A DNA stretch of 64,000 bases from Colwellia sp. C2M11 (GTDB taxonomy: Bacteria > Pseudomonadota > Gammaproteobacteria > Enterobacterales > Alteromonadaceae): NCBI RefSeq assembly GCF_018860915.1, contig NZ_JAHKQD010000015.1, positions 124,001 through 188,000 on the forward strand. The letters run 5' to 3'. Positions 37,861 to 46,899 of the stretch are shown piece after piece (positions within the stretch are counted from its first letter, which is position 1; each line of letters opens with the position of its first letter). The position numbers and the translations under genes are program-made. The notes under the pieces were generated by a model. That model saw nothing but the letters and a program-made list of their open reading frames with translations. It was not told the origin of the DNA and did not search any database.

Positions 37861-39144
37861 TTACATAGGAATAACTCTATCGTTAATTTTTAAACTCCCT
37901 TGTGCAAAGTTGACAATAAAACTCAGCTCATCTTCTTTTAACACAACGTAGCCTTCTTCTATATACAAATCAACCATAGGAGCAACCCCTAGCTCATCAA
38001 AAAATGGCATAGGCGCTTTACCTTTAGCATCGACTTTTATCGCTGGTATAATCGACATGATATTTGTAGTATCAAACAAATTTTCATCGATACTAATGTG
38101 CATAGACGATGCAATATCACCTTGTTGAGTTTTCACACTAAAATCTTCAACTTCAATAACAGGTTTATCAACTAATAATTTGTCAATTAATGTCGTCAGC
38201 CTTTGCATGACATCAGGAGTAAACATGCCAGCACCATCAACAGATATTTCAGCCAAAATAGTGTTAATTTCTTGCATAGCAATAATATTTAAATCGCTAA
38301 CAAGTAAGGTTAAATTTGCATCTTCTAATTTTTGACCTTCAAATTCTACTTTACCAGCCCTATATTTCATGGTTACTGTCATTAAATCATCGTTTAATGC
38401 TGATACCGCGTTAATAAGTATGTCATCAAGTGAAAACACCGCATTATTATCGGTATCTTTCGCAGCAATTGAGTCCAATGAAAAGTCGAATTTACCAGTA
38501 GAAATCGCTGTACCTTGGAAATAATCACCTGCAATCAGTGTTTGATCGAGTGAAAATTGAAGCTTACCTAAGGTAAAGCTTTCGTCACTGGTTTTTGCTG
38601 TTAAGCCTGACCAGTTAAAATCACCATAAAGTCGTTTACTATCTTCTAAAGTAAAATGTCCAAACGCTTTGGCTGAGGTCACTTTATTACCATCAATTTC
38701 TTTGGATACTTCATCAACAACAATGTTAGCAACGACATCTTTAGAAAACGTTAATAAACCACTAAAATGAATTTTATCATTGATAAACGTTTCAATTTCT
38801 TCGTCTATTAATAACTCTTTAAAATTAATGCTTGCTTGTGAATAACTTAACGCAAACTCGACTCCTTCATCAGTAAAAATTACTGGGCCAAATGCTAAGT
38901 TTTCTTCAACAATAAAACTGATATTTTCTAAGCCTTCATCTTGCAAAGAAATTGTTATTTCAGTTTCAGCTTTTCCAGTAAACCATGATCGGGTAATGCT
39001 TGTTGAATTAACAGTAATAGCCTGATTGTCGTTGAGCTTATTAACTACTGATTGATGCTCAGATTCTACGACACTACCAATAAATTTTGGCGAAATTAAG
39101 CCAGCAATGATCAGTAATAAAATAATAATAAAGAGTTTTTTCAT
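37861..39144 (-). CDS. DUF945 (YdgA-type) family protein
   Basis: A 427-residue protein with an N-terminal membrane/signal segment (MKKLFIIILLLIIAGLISPKFIG) and a long secreted-type domain typical of DUF945: SITRSWFTGKAETEI near residue 50, repeats of beta strands and a C-terminal DLYIEEGYVVLKEDELSFIVNFAQGSLKINDRVIPM. The E. coli homologue is YdgA. No biochemical function is established. It lies downstream of rlmB in the same direction, 68 bases after its stop. Confidence 0.85.
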   Translation of the reverse strand: MKKLFIIILLLIIAGLISPKFIGSVVESEHQSVVNKLNDNQAITVNSTSITRSWFTGKAETEITISLQDEGLENISFIVEENLAFGPVIFTDEGVEFALSYSQASINFKELLIDEEIETFINDKIHFSGLLTFSKDVVANIVVDEVSKEIDGNKVTSAKAFGHFTLEDSKRLYGDFNWSGLTAKTSDESFTLGKLQFSLDQTLIAGDYFQGTAISTGKFDFSLDSIAAKDTDNNAVFSLDDILINAVSALNDDLMTVTMKYRAGKVEFEGQKLEDANLTLLVSDLNIIAMQEINTILAEISVDGAGMFTPDVMQRLTTLIDKLLVDKPVIEVEDFSVKTQQGDIASSMHISIDENLFDTTNIMSIIPAIKVDAKGKAPMPFFDELGVAPMVDLYIEEGYVVLKEDELSFIVNFAQGSLKINDRVIPM

Positions 39145-39212
39145 ATAATTAATCCTTGGAGCTATTCCGTTAGATTCAATAAATTGAGTTAAATTTCAAA
39201 AAGAGATAATTT

Positions 39213-39968
39213 TTAAGATGAACGTTGTCTAACCATTTCAAATAAACAAATACCTGTAGCAACAGATACATTTAAACTTGAAACACTACCAGCCATTGGC
39301 AGCTTGACTAACTGGTCGCAGTTCTCGCGCGTTAATCTACGCATACCTTTACCTTCAGCGCCCATAACAAGTGCCATAGGACCCGATAATTTCACATCAT
39401 AAAGACAAGTGTCAGTTTCACCAGCGGTACCAACTATCCATATCCCCATTTGCTGTAAATGTTTCATCGTGCGAGATAAGTTTGTGACTTGAATTAAAGG
39501 CACGGTCTCTGCTGCGCCTACAGCAACTTTACGTACTGTAGAGGTTATTTTAGCGGCGTTATCTTTAGGAACAACAATTGCTTGCACACCTGCAGCATCA
39601 GCATTTCGTAAACAAGCGCCTAAGTTATGAGGATCAGTTACACCATCTAAAATGAGTAAAAATGGTGGTATCTCACGCTTTTCTGTGGCGCTAATAATAT
39701 CATCTAAATCATTTTCAGTGAGTACTTTACCCGGTTTTACACGAGCAATAACACCTTGATGTTGTTCACCAACGCTTTTCTCGTCTAGCACACGCCTTTG
39801 AACCAATTGCGTGGCAATACCATATTTACGTGCTAAATTGGTGATAGGCAGCAGACGCTCATCATCACGCCCTTTTAATAACCACATTTCAATAAAGCGC
39901 TCTGGTGCATGCTTTAACAATGCATTCACTGCATGAATACCAAATACTATTTCTTCATTCTTTGCCAT
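39213..39968 (-). CDS. rlmB: 23S rRNA 2'-O-methyltransferase RlmB (Gm2251)
   Basis: A 251-residue SpoU-type knot methyltransferase. It has the N-terminal substrate domain ([21 protein letters not shown]) and the SpoU motifs: [26 protein letters not shown] and [15 protein letters not shown]. It modifies the ribosomal P-loop region. It is 52 bases downstream of rnr, the same rnr-rlmB order as in E. coli. Confidence 0.97.
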   Translation of the reverse strand: MAKNEEIVFGIHAVNALLKHAPERFIEMWLLKGRDDERLLPITNLARKYGIATQLVQRRVLDEKSVGEQHQGVIARVKPGKVLTENDLDDIISATEKREIPPFLLILDGVTDPHNLGACLRNADAAGVQAIVVPKDNAAKITSTVRKVAVGAAETVPLIQVTNLSRTMKHLQQMGIWIVGTAGETDTCLYDVKLSGPMALVMGAEGKGMRRLTRENCDQLVKLPMAGSVSSLNVSVATGICLFEMVRQRSS

Positions 39969-40020
39969 TTCTTTACCTTAATTTCATTTAGCTGTCGCTT
40001 AATAGACAGCTTAATGGTAT

Positions 40021-42450
40021 TTATTTCTTTACTGCGTTCTTACGAGCATTTTTACCTGGACGTTTTTTACGCTCGCTGCGCTTTTTAGCTTTGGACTTAA
40101 CTTTCGATTTATCTTTCGTGTCAGTTGAAGGTTTTTTGGTGCTTTTAGCACTAGGTTTACGCTTACCTTTAGCTTTTAGCGCACCTTTTTTTACTGCGCT
40201 ACTACCTTCCATAGCAAGATCGATTTTCTTTTCATCTAAATTTACTGCTGCCACTTGTACTGTAACTACATCACCAACACGGTATTTAACACCTGATTTT
40301 TCACCAGTTAAGCACATGCGTACATCATCATAATGATAGTAGTCTTGACCTAAAGAGGTGATATGAACTAAACCTTCAATATGTAATTCATGTAAACGAA
40401 CAAACATACCAAAATTAGTTACCGTGCTAATTACACCATTAAAACTATCACCAACATGATCTTGCATAAACTCACATTTAAGCCAATCACTTACGTCACG
40501 TGTTGCTTCATCAGCTCTACGTTCAGTCATAGAGCAATGTTCACCTAGCTCAATAACTTCTGCAAGCTTATAATCATAAGCGCCTGCATTAGCTTCTTTT
40601 GTTGCTTGATCTTGTGCTTCTTTAAGTAAAATGCTTTTAATTACTCTGTGCACAACTAAGTCAGGGTAACGCCTAATAGGTGAAGTAAAATGACTATAAG
40701 ACGCTAAAGCTAAACCAAAATGACCTAAATTATCACTCTGATAAACTGCTTGTCTCATTGAGCGAAGTAACATGGTTTGAATGAGCTCTTGATCAGGTCG
40801 TTCTGCAACTTTAGTCAAAATATCACAATAGTCTCTTGGTTCAGGTTGATCTCTTTTAGGTATAGTAATGCCGAGTTCAGATAAATAACTGACAAAATTA
40901 TTATATTTCTCTTCACTCGGTTTATCATGTACTCGAAATAAGCCCGGTTTATTATGTTTTTCAATAAATTTAGCCGTAGAAACATTGGCTAAAATCATAC
41001 ATTCTTCAATAATTTTATGCGCGTCGTTGCGAATAAGTGGTACAACACTTTCAATTTTTTTATCTTTATTAAACAGAAATAATGACTCTTCTGTTTCAAA
41101 AGCAATGGCACCACGTTTAGTGCGCGCATCACTTAATGCTAAGTACATACTTTTTAAATTTTCTAAATCCGGTACCAATGCAGAATACTGTTCTCGAAGG
41201 TTTCGGCCTTCCATAGCTTCTACATCGTCATTATCTTTGGCATCAAGTATTGCGGCAACTTTACTGTAAGTAAAACGTGCATGTGAACGCATGACTGCAG
41301 GATAAAATTGGCTATCTGAAAGCTCACCATCACTACTTACGGTCATTTCACAGACCATGCAAAGTCGATCAACGTCTGGGTTTAAAGAACACAAACCATT
41401 TGATAATTTTTCCGGTAGCATAGGAATAACTTGGCTAGGAAAGTATACTGAATTACCACGCGAAATAGCTTCATCATCTAACGCACTGCCATGGCGAACA
41501 TAATAACTAACATCAGCTATAGCAACCCATAAACGCCAACCACCAGATTTTTCAGGTTGACAATAAACAGCATCATCGAAATCTCGTGCATCTTCACCAT
41601 CGATAGTAACCAGTGGTAATTCTCGTAAATCTTTACGCGGTAATTTCGCTGACTCTTCAACTTCATCAGCAATGGTAGCGACTTCAGCTTCTACTGTATG
41701 AGAAAATTGATGGGGTAAATCATGGGCGCGTAACGCTATTTCTATTTCCATACCAGGTGCCATATGGTCACCTAAAACTTCAATAACATTACCAATCGCT
41801 TTTGAGCGTTTTGTCGGTCTTTGTGCTAATTCAACTACTACCATTTGACCATGACGAGCCCCTAACCGGGCTTTTGGATCAATTAATATTTCTTGCTTTA
41901 TCTTGCTATCTTCAGGCACAACACTGCAAATATGCTGCTGAACATTAAAACGACCTACAATTGGTGCTTTTCTAGGTTCAATAACATCTAGAATTTTAAC
42001 TTCTTTCTTACCTTTTCTATCAGTACGGTCAACCAATATAGCTTGAACAATATCACCGTGAAATACTCGTTGCATTTCATAAGACGAAATATAAAAGTCT
42101 TTGCCACGCTTGTCTGGTGACGTTGATTTTAGATCTGCATCATCGACGACAAGGAAACCGAAACCATCACGATGGCTTAACACCTGCCCTGTTAACAAGC
42201 TATTTTTTGCCGGAATAGCGTACTGTTTAAACTTATTAAAAATTAACTGTCCGCTATTTTCCATTGCTCGAAGTCGTCGCTTCAAACCTACCAGCAGATG
42301 ATCTTCTTGGTAATTTAATGTTTTAGCTAAGGTATTAAAGGTAGGTGGCGGTGAGCATTTTTCAATGATAGATAATAGCAGCTCACGTGAAGCCACTGGC
42401 TTTTCGTATTTTTTTGCTTCACGTTTAGCATGGGGATCGTTTAGGGTCAC
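40021..42450 (-). CDS. rnr: Ribonuclease R
   Basis: An 809-residue 3'-5' exoribonuclease of the RNB family. It has an N-terminal helix-turn-helix-type region, cold-shock domains, the RNB catalytic core (ITIDGEDARDFDDAVYC with metal-ligating aspartates, MLPEKLSNGLCSLNPDVDRLCMV), an S1 domain (GVISTVTNFGMFVRL) and a Lys/Arg-rich tail (about 745-809) typical of RNase R. It degrades structured RNAs and helps growth in the cold. Upstream motX and downstream rlmB are on the same strand. Confidence 0.97.
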   Translation of the reverse strand: MTLNDPHAKREAKKYEKPVASRELLLSIIEKCSPPPTFNTLAKTLNYQEDHLLVGLKRRLRAMENSGQLIFNKFKQYAIPAKNSLLTGQVLSHRDGFGFLVVDDADLKSTSPDKRGKDFYISSYEMQRVFHGDIVQAILVDRTDRKGKKEVKILDVIEPRKAPIVGRFNVQQHICSVVPEDSKIKQEILIDPKARLGARHGQMVVVELAQRPTKRSKAIGNVIEVLGDHMAPGMEIEIALRAHDLPHQFSHTVEAEVATIADEVEESAKLPRKDLRELPLVTIDGEDARDFDDAVYCQPEKSGGWRLWVAIADVSYYVRHGSALDDEAISRGNSVYFPSQVIPMLPEKLSNGLCSLNPDVDRLCMVCEMTVSSDGELSDSQFYPAVMRSHARFTYSKVAAILDAKDNDDVEAMEGRNLREQYSALVPDLENLKSMYLALSDARTKRGAIAFETEESLFLFNKDKKIESVVPLIRNDAHKIIEECMILANVSTAKFIEKHNKPGLFRVHDKPSEEKYNNFVSYLSELGITIPKRDQPEPRDYCDILTKVAERPDQELIQTMLLRSMRQAVYQSDNLGHFGLALASYSHFTSPIRRYPDLVVHRVIKSILLKEAQDQATKEANAGAYDYKLAEVIELGEHCSMTERRADEATRDVSDWLKCEFMQDHVGDSFNGVISTVTNFGMFVRLHELHIEGLVHITSLGQDYYHYDDVRMCLTGEKSGVKYRVGDVVTVQVAAVNLDEKKIDLAMEGSSAVKKGALKAKGKRKPSAKSTKKPSTDTKDKSKVKSKAKKRSERKKRPGKNARKNAVKK

Positions 42451-42591
42451 AATAATGGATTACTTGTTATAAATAGAATAGAAATTAATTGTAGGTGAGT
42501 ATACCATAAACTTTACAATCACAAGATAGAAAGTAAAAAGTTGATGTAACTAGGTGTTTTTAATTTTTTAAGTTCACCTAAAATATTATTG

Positions 42592-43212
42592 CTAATTTGT
42601 GTAGTCAGCTTTTTTAGCAGCATTAACTACCTTATCAGGCATTTTCGTCGCTAATTGTTTTTTTAGTTGGGTTATTTTCTTATAAACAGCTTTATCGTCA
42701 GTAATTGCATGGTGAAGTTGAGAATATAATTCAGGGTAATCTAATGGGCTACCATAACCTTGATTGTAGATACCAGCTAAACGCATTTGAGCAGCAAGAT
42801 TATTCATAGAAGCGGCTGCTTTTAGAAAACTAATTGCTTGATCGATATCCTTCTGCATAAATCTTCCGATATGATAATAGCGCCCCATTTGTTCAAGACC
42901 TTCAATTAAACCTTGATTTGCAGCTAAGCGCATAAAATGTAGACCTAACTCAATATCTTTTTTTACGCATACACCATAAGCTAGCATATCCCCCCACAAA
43001 AACTGATAAGAAGGCATTTTAGATATTACCGCTCTTGCTTCAATGTCTTGCACTAATTGACACTCATCTAAAACCACTTGCCCTAAATGTTTATTTTCTT
43101 TAATAAGATCTAACAGTTGATCATCAGTATAAATTTGTACAGCTGTTAAATTTTCTCCGTGTGCCAGCGGTGTTAAAAAGCACATAAAAATAAAAAGAAG
43201 AAGTACACGCAT
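42592..43212 (-). CDS. motX: Sodium-type flagellar motor protein MotX
   Basis: A 206-residue periplasmic protein with a signal peptide (MRVLLLFIFMCFLTPLAHG) and Sel1-type repeats. The core IYTDDQLLDLIKEN, LVQDIEARAV, YQFLWGDMLAYGVCV and YGSPLDYPELY matches Vibrio MotX, a T-ring component of Na+-driven polar flagella. Its position beside rnr is seen in other marine gammaproteobacteria. Cysteines in DECQLVQ and YGVCV may form the known disulfide. It indicates a Na+-driven polar flagellum. Confidence 0.92.
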   Translation of the reverse strand: MRVLLLFIFMCFLTPLAHGENLTAVQIYTDDQLLDLIKENKHLGQVVLDECQLVQDIEARAVISKMPSYQFLWGDMLAYGVCVKKDIELGLHFMRLAANQGLIEGLEQMGRYYHIGRFMQKDIDQAISFLKAAASMNNLAAQMRLAGIYNQGYGSPLDYPELYSQLHHAITDDKAVYKKITQLKKQLATKMPDKVVNAAKKADYTN

Positions 43213-43460
43213 ATTATAATCCTAAAATAGTAGGCAAGAAACACTCACCTTAAAGTTATCGGCAAGAGACGACAAAACTAAATAGTTATTTGCATAAGAA
43301 TTAACAATTAAAATAGCAGATAACGTTCATTAATTTAACCTTTAACACGTTTGGGTATTAATTTATAACAACATATGAATTGTGAAATAGTAAAAAACTA
43401 GCTAGTATCAGAAAAAGAATAAAAAACCTTCTTTAGTGTAATGAATTGGCTTAGAACTAA

Positions 43461-44606
43461 ATGATTATAGAAATACAACTTAGTGAGTTAAATGTTGGTC
43501 ACTTTGTCACGGATATTGCCAAGCAAAATGGAACATTTACATTAAGCGCGCCTGGACATATAAAAAGCATTAATGTAATTAATAATTTAAGAAGTAAACA
43601 GGTTATATCTGTATTTATCGATGATAGCAAAACCCTGCCTCCTCCCAGCAAAACTAGGGCTGAAATCAGCGCAGAAGCAAAACAAGCTGTCGAAATATTT
43701 AATGAGTCGAAAGACATTCAAAAAAAACTATTTGCTGCGGCCTTAAATGGTACAACAGTTGATTTACAATCAGTTGTTGATGTTACTAATAAGTCGGTCG
43801 ATGCCATTTTCAATAGTCCAGACTCTTTAGCCTGCATGGTAAATATTCGCGAAAAAGACGAATACTTACTAGAGCACTCTGTTGCCGTCTCGGTTTACAT
43901 GACTATTTTTGCTCACCACTTAAAAATGAATAAAAAAGTTGTCCATCATCTTAGCATTGGCGCTTTTTTACATGATATTGGTAAAATAAAAATTCCTGAC
44001 GAAATATTAAATAAGCCAGGTAAGTTAACTGATGAAGAGTTTACTATCATGAAAACACATGCCAACCACTCTATTGACATCATCAAGAAAACCCCAGGCA
44101 TTAGTAAACTAAGTTTAGACGTTGCAGCGTTACACCATGAGAAATTAAATGGTGAAGGTTACCCATTTCAAGTTGAGGGCAAAAATATTCACAAATATGG
44201 CCGCATGATTGCAATTTGCGACATCTTTGATGCATTAACCGCAAACCGTTGCTATAAAGATGGTTTCTCCCACATCAAATCATTCAATATTTTGCGTGAA
44301 CTGGCTAAAAACAATCATCTTGATGGTGAGTTAGTCGAACAATTTATTCGATGTATTGGTGTGTTCCCTACGGGAACACTTGTACAATTAGAATCTAAAA
44401 AGCTTGCTGTAGTCGAGCAACGTAATTGCAATGATTTAACAAAACCTAAAGTAAAATCTTTCTATAGTGTAAAGTTAAATCAATACCTGAATACCCAAGA
44501 TATTGACTTAGCAAAAACGGATGATTTCATTGTTAAAGGCGTCAGGGCTGAGGACTTTGATCTTGATATGAACACTATAATTACCATGCTATTAATGGAA
44601 GGTTGA
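43461..44606 (+). CDS. HD-GYP domain protein, putative cyclic-di-GMP phosphodiesterase
   Basis: A 381-residue soluble protein. An N-terminal DUF3391-like segment (MIIEIQLSELNVGHFVTDIAKQNG) precedes the HD-GYP domain: HDIGK (171-175), HANHS, and HHEKLNGEGYP (225-235), all key residues intact. HD-GYP enzymes hydrolyse c-di-GMP to GMP. No transmembrane segment is visible. A GGDEF cyclase gene follows 131 bases downstream in the same direction. No clear ribosome binding site precedes the ATG at 43461. Confidence 0.9.
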   Translation: MIIEIQLSELNVGHFVTDIAKQNGTFTLSAPGHIKSINVINNLRSKQVISVFIDDSKTLPPPSKTRAEISAEAKQAVEIFNESKDIQKKLFAAALNGTTVDLQSVVDVTNKSVDAIFNSPDSLACMVNIREKDEYLLEHSVAVSVYMTIFAHHLKMNKKVVHHLSIGAFLHDIGKIKIPDEILNKPGKLTDEEFTIMKTHANHSIDIIKKTPGISKLSLDVAALHHEKLNGEGYPFQVEGKNIHKYGRMIAICDIFDALTANRCYKDGFSHIKSFNILRELAKNNHLDGELVEQFIRCIGVFPTGTLVQLESKKLAVVEQRNCNDLTKPKVKSFYSVKLNQYLNTQDIDLAKTDDFIVKGVRAEDFDLDMNTIITMLLMEG

Positions 44607-44737
44607 TTTTTATAGTCTATCAAGCTTAAAATCAATACGCTTAACTGAAAAGTTAAACGTAATTAAAAAGTTAATATGCAAGTTCATTGATGATCGCATC
44701 CTTAACTTCATCATTTGTACTAACAGGTATTACGGAT

Positions 44738-45772
44738 ATGTCTGACACAAAAATAGCATTAGAGCGCAAATTAGCGAGTCTAATTGAAAATTCACGTATT
44801 AATGCAGATATAGCCCAAAAACTTTTTGAAATTGAAGCGCAAATATTACGTTGCAAAACAAGCCAAGAGCTTTTATTTGAGCTGTTAGCGTCGATAAAAG
44901 ATAAGTTTGACTTAAGTGGTATTTGCTTGTTATTGGCCGAACCAACACCAATCAGCTATTTACTTAGCGGTAATATGCAATCAAGTTGGCATAAAGAAAA
45001 CAGCAAAAATATTGCGATTGATTTATTGCAACAATTACACCCTAAACGAAAACCACTGCTGACTAATGATCTACTTCTTATAAAAAAAATACTCCCTATA
45101 AACCTGGCTGAACAAACAAAATCGATCGCTTTAGTGCCTTTAATCATTGAAGATAAGTTATTTGGCAGTTTAGTTTTTACTGACAATGAAAAAACACGCT
45201 TTCGACCGAACTTAGGCACTTTGCATTTAGAACAACTCGCAGTAAAAGTAAGTTTATGTTTATCTAATGCATTGATTAGAGAGCAGCTAGAATATATGGC
45301 TCATTACGATAGACTAACGGGGCTTGCCAACCGTCGGCTTATGGAAGATTCAATCAATGAAGAGTTAACACGTCAACGTCGATATAATGTTCCTTTCTCA
45401 ATATTGTTTATCGATTGTAATAAATTCAAAGAAATCAATGATACTTATGGACATGATTGTGGTGATAAAGTACTCACTTATGTCGCGACACAATTAAAAG
45501 AATTAATACGTGAAAATGATAAATGCTTTAGATATGCAGGAGATGAGTTTGTGATTACTTTAGCAAGCCAGCCATACAAGGAAGCATTATTAGCATGTAA
45601 GCGGTTAACTGAATTTTTCCAAAATAACCCGATGCCTTATCAAGGTTTGCATTTACCTATTACCATTAGCTGTGGAGCTGCCGCTAGTGATGGAATAAAA
45701 ACAATGGAAGAGTTACTAAAACAAGCTGATGAGCAATTATATATGCATAAGAAAACAGGGGTAATTCTTTGA
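44738..45772 (+). CDS. GGDEF diguanylate cyclase with GAF-like sensor
   Basis: A 344-residue protein. An N-terminal helical start and a GAF-like sensor region (about 30-180) lead into a GGDEF domain with AGDEF at 267-271 (RYAGDEFVITLAS), an active variant of the signature. An I-site RxxD (REND) lies 5 residues before it, so product inhibition is likely. I prefer the ATG at 44738 (MSDTKIALERKL) to an earlier ATG at 44690, which lacks a ribosome binding site and would add an untypical extension. It sits after the HD-GYP gene; together they could set a local c-di-GMP level. Confidence 0.87.
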   Translation: MSDTKIALERKLASLIENSRINADIAQKLFEIEAQILRCKTSQELLFELLASIKDKFDLSGICLLLAEPTPISYLLSGNMQSSWHKENSKNIAIDLLQQLHPKRKPLLTNDLLLIKKILPINLAEQTKSIALVPLIIEDKLFGSLVFTDNEKTRFRPNLGTLHLEQLAVKVSLCLSNALIREQLEYMAHYDRLTGLANRRLMEDSINEELTRQRRYNVPFSILFIDCNKFKEINDTYGHDCGDKVLTYVATQLKELIRENDKCFRYAGDEFVITLASQPYKEALLACKRLTEFFQNNPMPYQGLHLPITISCGAAASDGIKTMEELLKQADEQLYMHKKTGVIL

Positions 45773-45814
45773 TAAGTCTATAAGCATAGACTTATCGCTA
45801 TAATGTAGATTGGC

Positions 45815-46168
45815 TTAAATAGAGAAAGACGAACCACAGCCACAGGTAGTTGATGCATTTGGGTTATTCACAACAAAACGGCTACCTTCTAAACTTTCTA
45901 GGTAATCAACTTCACCATCAACCAAGTATTGTAAACTCATTGGATCAATAACCATAGTGACACCTTGTTTTTCTATAGTCATATCACCTTCGTTTATTTT
46001 TTCATCGAAGGTAAAGCCGTATTGAAAACCAGAACAACCACCACCAGTAACATAAACTCTTAGCTTAAGTTCTGGGTTTTCTTCTTCTGTAATTAACGAT
46101 AGTACTTTACTCGCTGCCGAATCGGTAAATTTAATAGGTAATTCTGGTGTTGAGATAGGATCAGACAT
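45815..46168 (-). CDS. erpA: Iron-sulfur cluster insertion protein ErpA (A-type carrier)
   Basis: A 117-residue A-type Fe-S carrier: [24 protein letters not shown] and the C-terminal CGCGSSFSI with the three cluster cysteines. ErpA delivers [4Fe-4S] clusters to apoproteins such as IspG/IspH. The promoter upstream carries an IscR-like site. It is convergent with the GGDEF gene and divergent from clcA. Confidence 0.96.
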   Translation of the reverse strand: MSDPISTPELPIKFTDSAASKVLSLITEEENPELKLRVYVTGGGCSGFQYGFTFDEKINEGDMTIEKQGVTMVIDPMSLQYLVDGEVDYLESLEGSRFVVNNPNASTTCGCGSSFSI

Positions 46169-46272
46169 GAAACTCTACTTTTATTTTAAAAGGGGACTGT
46201 AAACCAAGGTAATAATACTAAGTCTATTATGCTACTTTCTCACTCTCTTGCAAGAAAGTTTATAGTGTATCT

Positions 46273-46305
46273 ATTATCTTAAGCTTGACTAATTTAGTCA
46301 AGTAT
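46273..46305 (-). promoter_or_regulatory. erpA promoter with IscR type-1-like operator
   Basis: Minus strand: -35 TTGACT (46296-46301), 17-base spacer, -10 GATAAT (46273-46278). Overlapping the -35 and spacer is the perfect palindrome CTTGACTAA-T-TTAGTCAAG (46284-46302). Its core GACTAATTTAGTC with flanking TT/AA and GTAT matches the IscR type-1 consensus (YYGACTrwwwYAGTCRRSTAT). So [2Fe-2S]-IscR should repress erpA from here; erpA is IscR-regulated in E. coli. Confidence 0.82.
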
Positions 46306-46570
46306 TATTGCTTTATTATTGTATGCGCCAAGAGAGTGTTTTATCAAGCTTATGATATTTTTGCCACTTGGCTTTTGCTAACATGGCAAACAGTTGTATT
46401 TTCTCAGGAATAAATTTTTATGGCAATGCAAACATTCCTTCGATAACGTGAAAATATTTAAAACTAAATAATATTTTTCCTTATTTTCGTGGAAATACCT
46501 GCAAATGTTAACTTATCTAGGTTTATTATTTGCTGTTATTTTTACCTTATCAATAATTACGCTATCGGTT

Positions 46571-46766
46571 TTATTGTGACACCATCACTTGTTGATAACA
46601 TACTAATGGCTTAACGGCCAGTTCAGCCTCTAAAATATTAGCAGCTTCAATTTGGCTTACTGCTTGTTGATATAACTCTGCTAGGTGAGATTTTTTCTAA
46701 TATTCTCGCTTGAAAATCAGGATATAAATGCCGATTTAACAGGCCTTCTCTACTTAGTGGCAATGG
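46571..46766 (-). pseudogene. Fragment of an unidentified protein-coding gene, frameshifted
   Basis: On the minus strand one frame reads LPLSREGLLNRHLYPDFQAR then ILEKISP, and after a frameshift another reads AELYQQAVSQIEAANIL then EAELAVKPLVCYQQVMVSQ with a stop at 46571-46573. The amino-acid composition is protein-like and helical, unlike the flanking AT-rich sequence, so it is probably the 3' end of a decayed gene. I do not recognise the family. Confidence 0.4.
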
Positions 46767-46899
46767 TTAGATTTATTTTTGCTAAGCAATTCATTTGTAA
46801 CGTACAATAACCTTAAAGAATTAAACTTATTGGTAATTTATTTACTAAAACGATATCGATAAATGCTATCTACAAAACAAAGAAGCCCACTTTTTAACC

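Larger units (their letters stand above)
46169..46899. other. 730-base intergenic region between erpA and clcA
   Basis: Contains the erpA promoter/IscR site (46273-46305), a degraded coding fragment (46571-46766, minus strand, entered separately) and AT-rich sequence before clcA. The middle part (about 46310-46560) shows no clear gene. Confidence 0.5.
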
